Of a stretch of DNA of 9,687 nt, positions 1 to 5,650 are shown piece after piece. The stretch lies in contig PEUD01000116.1 in NCBI GenBank assembly GCA_002780805.1, forward strand, positions 1-9,687. The letters run 5' to 3'. The position numbers and the translations under genes were made by a program. Under the pieces are notes generated by a model. That model did not search any database, was not told the DNA's origin, and worked only from the letters and a program-made list of their open reading frames with translations. The stretch is from Candidatus Omnitrophica bacterium CG02_land_8_20_14_3_00__42_8. Its GTDB lineage: Bacteria; Omnitrophota; Gorgyraeia; Gorgyraeales; Gorgyraeaceae. Numbering within the stretch: position 1 is the stretch's first letter; each line of letters starts with the position of its first letter.

Positions 1-74
1 TACAGGGACGTATATTATTAATGGTTTACCATCCGAAGCCTATTATAGTAGTGAGCTATGCATTAGGCGTAGGA

Positions 75-152
75 TGGTCGGGGCGGCTGGACTCGAACCA
101 GCGACTCCCTGCTCCCAAAGCAGGTGCTCTAAGCCAACTGAGCCACACCCCG
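75..152 (-). tRNA. tRNA-Pro (anticodon UGG), CCA encoded
   Basis: On the minus strand this folds as a full cloverleaf. The 7-bp acceptor stem pairs 152-146 with 85-79 (one G-U). The anticodon stem CCTGC/GCAGG encloses the loop TTTGGGA, which puts TGG (117-115) at positions 34-36 and so reads proline codons. The T arm carries GGTTCGAGTCC. The discriminator base is A (78), and the 3' CCA is encoded in the DNA (77-75), so no CCA addition is needed for a first transcript. A sigma70-type promoter lies just upstream at 164-192. The 74 bases beyond the 3' end, to the window edge, show no gene and no convincing terminator, only a 5+2+5 palindrome at 21-32. Confidence 0.97.
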
Positions 153-163
153 TGTAATTTTTA

Positions 164-192
164 ATTTTACCAACTACGCCCATTAAAGTCAA
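164..192 (-). promoter_or_regulatory. Sigma70-type promoter of tRNA-Pro
   Basis: On the minus strand the -35 box TTGACT (192-187) and the -10 box TAAAAT (169-164) are separated by exactly 17 bases. Each hexamer is one substitution from consensus. The expected start is near 157, about five bases before the mature tRNA 5' end at 152, which fits a short leader removed by RNase P. The match is by eye to the housekeeping consensus. Confidence 0.75.
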
Positions 193-237
193 TACATTTG
201 GGCCTATAAAGTTTATAAGCTTGCACTCAAGCAATAC

Positions 238-266
238 TTGTTTTGTAAACTTATATGATATATAAT
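238..266 (+). promoter_or_regulatory. Candidate promoter of the AsmA-like gene
   Basis: A perfect -10 hexamer TATAAT (261-266) lies 17 bases after TTGTTT (238-243), which keeps the invariant TTG of the -35 box. The predicted transcription start, about 7 bases after the -10, falls at 273-274, on the A of the ATG of the following gene. No Shine-Dalgarno sequence is visible, so a leaderless message is the simplest reading. The promoter is divergent from the tRNA promoter, with 45 bases between the two -35 boxes. Confidence 0.55.
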
Positions 267-273
267 ATGCCCT

Positions 274-1620
274 ATGCGCAGAAAAAATACATTATTGAAC
301 TTTTTTATAATAATTATCTGCCTTATTGTGCTGGGCGTATCCGCGTTGAATATTTTCCTGTGCACTATGGGGAGGCCCATACTACAGAAAAAACTTTCTG
401 TCATACTTAAAAGAAAAACTGAGGTAGGTTCATTATCCTATTTTACCCTGAGAGGTATCACAATAAGAGATCTGGTAATCTGGAATGTGGAAAATGAGCA
501 TCCTCTTTATCACTTCAAAGAACTTAAAATAAAACCTTCTATAAATGCTCTTATATTTGAAAGAAGGCTTAGGTTCCGAAGCGAGCTGTCTCCGACTAAA
601 AATTTCAAGGCGCAGATCGATGCCATAGGAAGTTATAATTTCAAAACAAGCGAACTTTTTTTAAAATTCAGGCTCAGAAATGTGCCTTATGTAGAAGACC
701 TCGGAACCCTCTACGGCACACTGAGATTATACAAGAAACCATGCCTCAAAAAAGACGAAAACCCCACAGATCTGCTGGATATCACATTTACCTCGCCAAA
801 AATACTTCTCGCGGCAAAGTCAAGTATTATAAATAATCAGGGTAAAACAGAAATACGCGGAAAGATTCTGGCGCCTTTTATAAAGACAGATAAGTACCAG
901 TTTATCAATATTAACTCTGATCTGGCTCTCATAGGAGACAAATTATATATATATAATCTATATTCCGACTTTTACAGGGGCACTTTCCGGATGGACAGCT
1001 ACATGGACCTCGATAACCCGATACCTCCTTTTTCCATCAACGCAAATATCAAAGACATGAACATACATGATTTTTCTACCACGTCTATCCTTGTAAAAAA
1101 AGACGTGAGCGGCATATGCAACGCAAATATTAAACTTAAAGGCGCCGTAGGAGCGACAAACTCAATCTATGGTAAATCCTATATTGAAATAAAAAACGCG
1201 AATCTCTGGGAATCAGGCATGTTTAAAGGCATTGCCGCGGTATTATTTATCCCAAGATTAGATAAGATCGTTTTTACTGACGCGTACGGGACCATCCAGA
1301 TAAAAAACAGCCGTTTCTACACTGATAATTTCAAACTGGTAAGTAACGTAATGGAGCTATCTATAAAGGGAGGCCTGGGATTTGACAATAGAGTCGACGC
1401 CGCTGTAAAAATAAGATTAAAAAAAGAACTGATACAGGAATCCACGTGGTTTTCAAAGATATCCAGTATTTTATTGGAAAGTGCGGGCTGGTTTATAGGA
1501 AATATTAATATCTCGGGCGATATAAAAAAACCTGAGTTCACGGTAAATCCAGTAGGAATAGGAAATATTTTTGACAAGGTTAAAAAGACTATAGACAAAG
1601 TGAAAGATATTTTGAAATAA
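274..1620 (+). CDS. AsmA/TamB-like envelope protein (single N-terminal membrane anchor)
   Basis: A 448-residue protein. Residues about 8-31 form one strongly hydrophobic segment (the IIIICLIVLG region) preceded by basic residues (MRRK), so it should be anchored in the inner membrane with the body in the periplasm. Just after the anchor, residues 59-69 (LRGITIRDLVI) match the start of the repeating beta-strand scaffold of AsmA/TamB-type proteins. The region about 270-420, including GTIQIKNSRFYTDNFKL and then a GGLGFDNRVDAAVKI stretch, resembles the AsmA-like C-terminal region. Family members are linked to outer-membrane integrity and are thought to act as phospholipid conduits across the periplasm. 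This one is shorter than AsmA (about 600) or TamB (over 1200). The end is rich in Lys and Ile. It converges on rdgB and overlaps it by 32 bp. The start is chosen because it keeps the anchor and sits at the predicted transcription start. The family is fairly sure; the exact substrate is unknown. Confidence 0.75.
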   Translation: MRRKNTLLNFFIIIICLIVLGVSALNIFLCTMGRPILQKKLSVILKRKTEVGSLSYFTLRGITIRDLVIWNVENEHPLYHFKELKIKPSINALIFERRLRFRSELSPTKNFKAQIDAIGSYNFKTSELFLKFRLRNVPYVEDLGTLYGTLRLYKKPCLKKDENPTDLLDITFTSPKILLAAKSSIINNQGKTEIRGKILAPFIKTDKYQFININSDLALIGDKLYIYNLYSDFYRGTFRMDSYMDLDNPIPPFSINANIKDMNIHDFSTTSILVKKDVSGICNANIKLKGAVGATNSIYGKSYIEIKNANLWESGMFKGIAAVLFIPRLDKIVFTDAYGTIQIKNSRFYTDNFKLVSNVMELSIKGGLGFDNRVDAAVKIRLKKELIQESTWFSKISSILLESAGWFIGNINISGDIKKPEFTVNPVGIGNIFDKVKKTIDKVKDILK

Positions 1621-2191
1621 TCTTTTTCGTTTTGGCAAGGGCTTTGTTTCTGTGGCTTATCTCATTTTTCCGGGCAGGATCCATTTCGGCAAAGGTTTTC
1701 TTACACCCGTCCGGTATGAATATCGGGTCATATCCAAAACCATTATCCCCTTTTAATGTAAAGCATATCTTTCCGCTGCATACACCTTCAGCCGTTCCGA
1801 TAACCCTGCCTTTATCGGCTACAGCTATCACGCATTTAAAACAGGCTTTTCTTTTGGCAAGAGGAACTCCTTTTAAAAACCTGAGTAGTTTTTCATTATT
1901 ACTTTTATAAGTAGCGCCTTCCCCGGAGTATCTTGCGGAACACACTCCGGGATCGCCGTTTAAATATTCAACTACAAGCCCTGAATCGTCCGCTACCGTG
2001 AATTTTTTAAGAAACCTTGAAACCTGGACTGCCTTTTTTATAGCATTATCCTCAAGGGTCCTGCCGTCTTCCACGACCTCAGGAACACCTTTAAATGAAT
2101 CCAGCGAAAAAATTTCCACCGGAAGCTCTTTTAGAAGCGCCTTTATCTCCCTGAGCTTATCCTTATTTCTGGTAGCAACGACTAGTTCCAT
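1589..2191 (-). CDS. rdgB: XTP/dITP diphosphatase (non-canonical purine NTP pyrophosphatase, HAM1/RdgB family)
   Basis: This 200-residue cytosolic enzyme hydrolyses XTP, dITP and ITP to the monophosphates plus pyrophosphate, keeping deaminated purines out of DNA and RNA. All family motifs are present. They are the N-terminal VVATRNKDKLREI (residues 4-16), TLEDNA with its following Lys (46-52), VADDSGLVVE (66-75) with the catalytic Asp at about 69, GDPGVCSARYSG (79-90), GFGYDPIFIP (151-160), TFAEM (166-170) and EISHR (177-181). Length equals the usual 190-205. Its ATG shares one base with the rph stop codon (TAATG) and there is no clear Shine-Dalgarno sequence, so translation is probably coupled to rph. 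It is the last gene of the overlapping queE-to-rdgB unit. Its stop lies inside the 3' end of the opposing AsmA-like gene. The rph-rdgB pairing is widespread in bacteria. Confidence 0.95.
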   Translation of the reverse strand: MELVVATRNKDKLREIKALLKELPVEIFSLDSFKGVPEVVEDGRTLEDNAIKKAVQVSRFLKKFTVADDSGLVVEYLNGDPGVCSARYSGEGATYKSNNEKLLRFLKGVPLAKRKACFKCVIAVADKGRVIGTAEGVCSGKICFTLKGDNGFGYDPIFIPDGCKKTFAEMDPARKNEISHRNKALAKTKKIISKYLSLCL

Positions 2192-2907
2192 TATAGCTTG
2201 ATTAGTTTTTTCTGAAGGCCTATGAGATCATCTACGCCGCTTTTCGCGAGGTTTATAAGATCGTTCAGATCCTTCGCGGAAAAAGGTTTTTTCTCAGCTG
2301 TACCCTGAACTTCAACCATCTTGCCTGAACCTGTCATGATAATATTCATATCCACTTCAGCTCCTGAATCTTCTTCGTAATTCAAATCCAGGCATTTCTC
2401 GCCGTTAACTACTCCTACACTTATAGCAGCCACATAATCTGTAAGGGGTATTGAATTTATTATTTTCTCATTTTTCAATTTTCTAAGCGCATCTGCCAGG
2501 GCAATAAAACTTCCCGTGATACTGGCTGTGCGCGTGCCGCCGTCTCCCTGTATCACATCGCAGTCAATCCAGATAGTCCTCTCGCCTAATTTTTTTAACT
2601 CGGCAATGGAGCGCATGCTTCTCCCTATCAATCTTTGTATCTCCTGGGTCCTGCCGCTTTGCTTGCCGCGCGAAGCTTCCCTGTCTATCCTGGATTTGCA
2701 GGAACGCGGCAGCATGCCGTATTCCGCGGTTATCCATCCCGAACCGGTATTTCTTAAAAATGGCGGGACCTTATCCTCCACGGAAGCGCTGCATATTACC
2801 TTGGTGCTGCCCATCTCTATCATGCAGGAACCTTCCGCAAATTTAAGAACATTTCTTTTTATTTTCACTTTTCTCATTTCGTCCAGCCGTCTTCCGTCAT
2901 TCCTCAT
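2191..2907 (-). CDS. rph: Ribonuclease PH
   Basis: A 238-residue phosphorolytic 3'-to-5' exoribonuclease that trims tRNA precursors, using phosphate and releasing nucleoside diphosphates. The family works as a ring hexamer. Recognised segments are MRNDGRRLDEMR (1-12), the SVEDKVPPFLR stretch (42-52), WITAEYGMLPR (58-68), KQSGRTQEIQRLIGRS (82-97), IDCDVIQGDGGTRTAS (114-129; phosphate binding with Arg86 and the GGTRTAS loop) and LDLNYEEDSGAEVD (173-186; acidic catalytic residues). Length matches the 235-245 norm. The start is fixed by the conserved N-terminus and by a GGAGG Shine-Dalgarno sequence (2916-2912) four bases before the ATG. It overlaps the upstream fumarase beta stop by 4 nt (ATGA) and shares one base with the rdgB start. 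The encoded CCA of the tRNA-Pro in this window is the kind of 3' end this enzyme helps expose. Confidence 0.97.
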   Translation of the reverse strand: MRNDGRRLDEMRKVKIKRNVLKFAEGSCMIEMGSTKVICSASVEDKVPPFLRNTGSGWITAEYGMLPRSCKSRIDREASRGKQSGRTQEIQRLIGRSMRSIAELKKLGERTIWIDCDVIQGDGGTRTASITGSFIALADALRKLKNEKIINSIPLTDYVAAISVGVVNGEKCLDLNYEEDSGAEVDMNIIMTGSGKMVEVQGTAEKKPFSAKDLNDLINLAKSGVDDLIGLQKKLIKL

Positions 2908-3401
2908 AATGCCTCCACTATTGCCGGGAAATCCTGAACCGTTAATCTGTAGATTGCCTCAGGCCCTAAATCTTTATATGCTATAACTTTTGCTGATTTC
3001 ACTCTTTCCGACAAATACGCGCCTGCCCCGCCTATTGTAATAAAATATACTGCTTTGTATTTTTTTATCGCCAGGATTACCTCTTTTGACCTTTCGCCTT
3101 TACCTATCATTCCTATAAGGCCATGTTTTAATAGTAAAGGTGTAAAAGGATCCATTCTGGAACTCGTAGTAGGGCCGCATGAACCTATGACCTCTCCGAT
3201 TCTTTTAGGCGCAGGCCCTGTGTAATATATTGTCTCGCCTTTTAACAAAATCGGAATTTTCCTGCCGGACTTTAAACTATCCGCAAGCCTTTTATGCGCC
3301 GCGTCCCTCGCGGTTAAAAGAGGTCCGCTCAGCAGAACCATTTCTCCCGGCTTAAGCGTCTTTATAACATTTCTTACAAGGGGTAAAAATATTTTTCTCA
3401 T
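2904..3401 (-). CDS. Class I fumarate hydratase, beta subunit (C-terminal domain protein; fumarase/tartrate dehydratase family)
   Basis: A 165-residue partner of the alpha subunit encoded immediately upstream. In two-subunit class I hydratases this domain binds part of the dicarboxylate substrate for reversible hydration of fumarate to malate. Visible motifs are SGPLLTARDAAHKRL (25-39), IYYTGPAPKR (58-67), CGPTTSSRMDPFTP (75-88), the GLIGMIGKG stretch (94-102) and TIGGAGAYLS (122-131). The protein ends at QDFPAIVEAL, earlier than many relatives that continue about 15-20 residues past the DFP motif. The cut coincides with the rph Shine-Dalgarno sequence and overlapping ATG. No frameshift is evident, and the core motifs are intact. 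Start and stop overlap the neighbouring genes by 4 nt each (ATGA). L-tartrate dehydratase is the main alternative; fumarase is likelier in a housekeeping operon. Confidence 0.9.
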   Translation of the reverse strand: MRKIFLPLVRNVIKTLKPGEMVLLSGPLLTARDAAHKRLADSLKSGRKIPILLKGETIYYTGPAPKRIGEVIGSCGPTTSSRMDPFTPLLLKHGLIGMIGKGERSKEVILAIKKYKAVYFITIGGAGAYLSERVKSAKVIAYKDLGPEAIYRLTVQDFPAIVEAL

Positions 3402-4240
3402 ATAGTAGTTTCTGCTGTACGGGTAGCGTGACAGCTTATATTTATAGCTACAGGCAATCCTGCTATATGCGTAGGATAAGTTAATACGCTCACGCCAAGC
3501 GCAGTAACATTGCCCCCAACGCCTATGGGTCCAATCCTGAGATTGTTAACTTTTTTCAATACGCTTTTTTCAAGCTTTGCGATATGTCTATCTTTGTTGG
3601 TTTTTCCAAGCGGCCTGAATATTGCTTCCTTTGAAAGAGCTACCGCCTTATCAAGGGTTCCGCCTATGCCTATACCTATATATACAGGCGGGCACGGTAT
3701 AGAACCTGCTTCCTTTACGCTATCTGCAATAAACCGCTCTATTTCTGAAAGCGGGTCAGTCGGCCTGAACATCCTGGTTTTACTCGCATTCTCGCAGCCA
3801 AAACCCTTTGCAGCGACTTTTATGTTAATCTTATTCCCACGGACTATCTCGGTATAAATAATGGAAGGCAGGTTTGTATTTGTATTTTTTCTTATCAGGG
3901 GGTCTTTTACAATTGAATTCCTAAAATAACCTTTTTTATACGCAAGGGCCACGCCTTCATTGACTGCCTTTTTAAGAGAGCCTTTTACAATTAAAGATTG
4001 CCCTATTTTTAAATATACGACTGCCATGCCCGTGTCCTGACATATAGGCAGCATCTTCTTTTTGGCGATGGCCGCATTTTTAATAATTATGTCCAGGACG
4101 TACCCGGCTTTCGCGCTGGTTTCATTTTTTCTGGCAAGTCTCAGGCTGGAAAGTATATCAGGCCTTAAAGACGTGTTTGCCTTGATAAATAAATCTTTCA
4201 CTGTATCTCTTATCAATTTAGAATCTATTGTTCTTATCAT
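3398..4240 (-). CDS. Class I fumarate hydratase, alpha subunit ([4Fe-4S] domain protein)
   Basis: A 280-residue iron-sulfur subunit of the oxygen-sensitive class I fumarase, which interconverts fumarate and malate in the cytosol together with the beta subunit encoded next. Key segments are LPICQDTGMAVVYLKIG (64-80), AAKGFGCENASK (143-154), CPPVYIGIGIGGTLDKA (183-199), IGPIGVGGNVTALGV (236-250) and INISCHATR (266-274). By spacing, Cys67, Cys183 and Cys270 are the likely three ligands of the catalytic cluster. Cys149 is an extra cysteine where relatives usually have Ser in the GFGSEN-type motif. Length is typical (275-300). Both ends overlap neighbours by 4 nt (ATGA), which fixes the start and implies coupled translation. 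L-tartrate dehydratase alpha is the alternative. An oxygen-labile fumarase fits an anaerobic or microaerobic host. Confidence 0.92.
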   Translation of the reverse strand: MIRTIDSKLIRDTVKDLFIKANTSLRPDILSSLRLARKNETSAKAGYVLDIIIKNAAIAKKKMLPICQDTGMAVVYLKIGQSLIVKGSLKKAVNEGVALAYKKGYFRNSIVKDPLIRKNTNTNLPSIIYTEIVRGNKINIKVAAKGFGCENASKTRMFRPTDPLSEIERFIADSVKEAGSIPCPPVYIGIGIGGTLDKAVALSKEAIFRPLGKTNKDRHIAKLEKSVLKKVNNLRIGPIGVGGNVTALGVSVLTYPTHIAGLPVAINISCHATRTAETTI

Positions 4241-4914
4241 CTTAAACCCAATATCCTGTGAACTTGCGGTATCAACCTCACATTATTCAATGCAGAATTT
4301 GCCATATCCAAAAATCTGCCGGCAGAATTTATTTTCTGTATCTTATTATTTATAGTCGCGGGCTGAAGTATAAAAAATATGCCCCTGTCTACGCCTTTTA
4401 TTATAGATACAGCCCTTTTTATATCCGATATTGATGTTTTATCCGTAATGACTGATTTTACAAAAACTTTTTTTCGGACAGCTTCTTTAAGAAAATCCGC
4501 GTGAGCTTTCCAATAAGCCCTGATCCCGGTAGAAGACGGGAGCTTTATATCCATGCTTATTATATCTAAAAAATCAATAATCTCCAAAAGTTTATTTTTC
4601 AATGTGCCGTTGGTCTCAAGATATATGACAAAACCGCTTTCCTTCAGACGGGGAAGAACTTCTTTCAAAAAACTAGAATATAAAAGCGGTTCCCCGCCCG
4701 TGAGAGAGACTACTTTATTGTTTTCCCTTACAATGGCCTCTATAAGTTCCTGCGCTGAATATTCCCTGAATTGATTTTTCCGGGCCTCATCGCAAAAACC
4801 GCAATTTATATTGCACCCGTGAAACCTTACAAATGTCTGGGCCTGGCCGACGTACAAACCTTCGCCCTGAATAGAGCTGAATATTTCTGTAATTTTAGCT
4901 TTATTCATAATCAT
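4237..4914 (-). CDS. queE: 7-carboxy-7-deazaguanine synthase (radical SAM)
   Basis: A 225-residue radical SAM enzyme that converts 6-carboxy-tetrahydropterin to 7-carboxy-7-deazaguanine, the second committed step towards preQ0 and queuosine. The N-terminus holds the diagnostic SIQGEGLYVGQAQTFVRF (14-31) followed by the cluster motif C34-x3-C38-x2-C41 (HGCNINCGFCD). The SAM-binding LTGGEPLLY is at 71-79, and YLETNG is in the next strand. Length is in the normal 200-240 range. Two in-frame ATGs occur (4914 and 4908). The only weak Shine-Dalgarno sequence, GGA, is better spaced for the second, so the protein may start at Met3. It follows a strong hairpin that separates it from queC, so it may have its own promoter. 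It then leads four further overlapping genes. The product of QueE is the substrate of QueC; queD and folE are not in the window. Confidence 0.95.
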   Translation of the reverse strand: MIMNKAKITEIFSSIQGEGLYVGQAQTFVRFHGCNINCGFCDEARKNQFREYSAQELIEAIVRENNKVVSLTGGEPLLYSSFLKEVLPRLKESGFVIYLETNGTLKNKLLEIIDFLDIISMDIKLPSSTGIRAYWKAHADFLKEAVRKKVFVKSVITDKTSISDIKRAVSIIKGVDRGIFFILQPATINNKIQKINSAGRFLDMANSALNNVRLIPQVHRILGLR

Positions 4915-4934
4915 ATTCCGTTCGTCGAACAGGA

Positions 4935-4963
4935 CAAATAAGGTTACACTTCGACATTGTCAG
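4935..4963 (-). promoter_or_regulatory. Weak candidate promoter for the queE-to-rdgB unit
   Basis: On the minus strand CTGACA (4963-4958, one change from TTGACA) is followed after 17 bases by TATTTG (4940-4935), a poor -10 box. The predicted start would be near 4928, about 14 bases before the first queE ATG. The boxes lie inside the inverted repeat 4936-4978, so the match may be chance. A small palindrome GTTCGTCGAAC (4920-4930) sits next to the predicted start and could be an operator. Confidence 0.25.
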
Positions 4964-4978
4964 AGTGTAACCTTATTT
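4936..4978. terminator. Perfect 15-bp inverted repeat between queC and queE, terminator-like
   Basis: The arms at 4936-4950 and 4964-4978 are perfectly complementary over 15 bp, with a 13-base loop that can pair further (GAC/GTC). Each arm has an A/T-rich outer end and a mixed, more GC-containing inner end (AAATAAGG ... CCTTATTT), the layout of a bidirectional intrinsic terminator in which the U-tract is part of the stem. The right arm takes in the first two bases of the queC stop triplet. It would terminate dprA-topA-xerC-queC transcription before queE. The T-rich tail is short and interrupted, so attenuation or mRNA 3'-end stabilisation is also possible. Confidence 0.6.
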
Positions 4979-5603
4979 AATTTAAAAAGCCTTTGGCCCG
5001 GAGACGGCATGCATCGCACACGCCGCAGGGCCTGCTCCCGCCTTTATAGCAGGACCATGTGAGATTAAAATCCACTCCCAACCCAGTGCCGATCCTCACT
5101 ATGTCTTTTTTTGTTTCGTACAATAACGGTGCGACTATTTTTATGCCCCCTGCCTTTACGGCTTTCTTAAAAAGTTCGTTAAATTTCCTGTAATATCCCG
5201 GCCTGCAGTCAGGATATCCTGAAAAATCTACCGCGTTCGCGCCTATGAAAACCGCTTTCGCGCCTATTGCTTCAGCGTAAGAAAGGCCAAAACTTAAAAA
5301 AATAGTATTTCTGGCAGGGACATATGTAGGTGGTATATTATCTCTGTCTGAAAGGTTTCTGTTCTCAGGAACTTTTATATTTTTATCTAAAAGCGCGCTT
5401 TTCCCCCAGGGCAGACATATTTTTAAAACAGTGCAGCCGGATTTCGCGGCCCGGGCTATCTTTTTCGCGGATAATATTTCTTTTTTATGCCGCTGGCCGT
5501 AATCAAACGTAAGACAGCTTGTCTTATATCCTTTTTTTTTCGCGATAAAAAGAGTAACTGCCGAATCCATACCGCCTGATAGTAACACAACTGCTTTTTT
5601 CAT
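4977..5603 (-). CDS. queC: 7-cyano-7-deazaguanine (preQ0) synthase
   Basis: A 208-residue ATP-dependent amide/nitrile-forming enzyme that converts 7-carboxy-7-deazaguanine plus ammonia to preQ0, the step after QueE. The PP-loop SGGMDS is at residues 9-14, after the buried strand KKAVVLL. LTFDYGQRHKKE (31-42), YVPARNTIFLSFG (94-106) and GANAVDFSGYPDCRP (121-135) are family signatures. The C-terminal zinc site is Cys185, Cys193, Cys196, Cys199 (WSCYKGG and PCGVCDAC). I start at ATG 5603. An in-frame ATG at 5624 would add seven residues, but it lies inside the palindromic repeat at 5615-5641, and QueC proteins usually begin just before the first strand. No clear Shine-Dalgarno sequence is present at either. 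Length is slightly below E. coli QueC (231), normal for the family. Confidence 0.95.
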   Translation of the reverse strand: MKKAVVLLSGGMDSAVTLFIAKKKGYKTSCLTFDYGQRHKKEILSAKKIARAAKSGCTVLKICLPWGKSALLDKNIKVPENRNLSDRDNIPPTYVPARNTIFLSFGLSYAEAIGAKAVFIGANAVDFSGYPDCRPGYYRKFNELFKKAVKAGGIKIVAPLLYETKKDIVRIGTGLGVDFNLTWSCYKGGSRPCGVCDACRLRAKGFLN

Positions 5604-5614
5604 AAGATTACATT

Positions 5615-5641
5615 GGGGCGGCATAAGATGCCGCTTCTACA
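5615..5641 (-). repeat. REP-like palindromic unit 4 (xerC-queC spacer)
   Basis: Read on the minus strand: TGTAG (5641-5637), AA, then a perfect 7-bp stem GCGGCAT/ATGCCGC (5634-5628 and 5624-5618) closing on the loop CTT, then CCC. The order TGTAG, two bases, 7-bp stem, short loop is the same as in the three units between dprA and topA, and the CTT loop is identical to unit 2. A GTAG tetranucleotide at the foot of a short hairpin is the known signature of REP elements. It occupies most of the 47-base gap between xerC and queC and ends 12 bases before the queC ATG, so it may also affect queC translation. Confidence 0.6.
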
Positions 5642-5650
5642 TTAAATTTT

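Noticed and set aside
42..47. TATAAT on the minus strand downstream of the tRNA
   Set aside because: No -35-like hexamer lies at a suitable distance, and AT-rich DNA gives such matches by chance.
43..234. Minus-strand open frame across the tRNA gene
   Set aside because: It is the tRNA-Pro and its promoter read as protein; the peptide includes the T-arm sequence.
943..955. TA dinucleotide run in the AsmA-like gene
   Set aside because: Short, in frame (encoding Leu-Tyr-Ile-Tyr-Asn) and expected from the base composition.
4915..4976. preQ1 riboswitch in front of queE
   Set aside because: The gap is occupied by one symmetrical hairpin and I could not find the C-rich loop plus A-rich tail expected of a preQ1-I aptamer.
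5604..5624. Seven-residue N-terminal extension of QueC from ATG 5624
   Set aside because: It falls inside the palindromic unit 5615-5641 and QueC proteins begin just before the KKAVVLLSGG strand; no Shine-Dalgarno sequence favours it.
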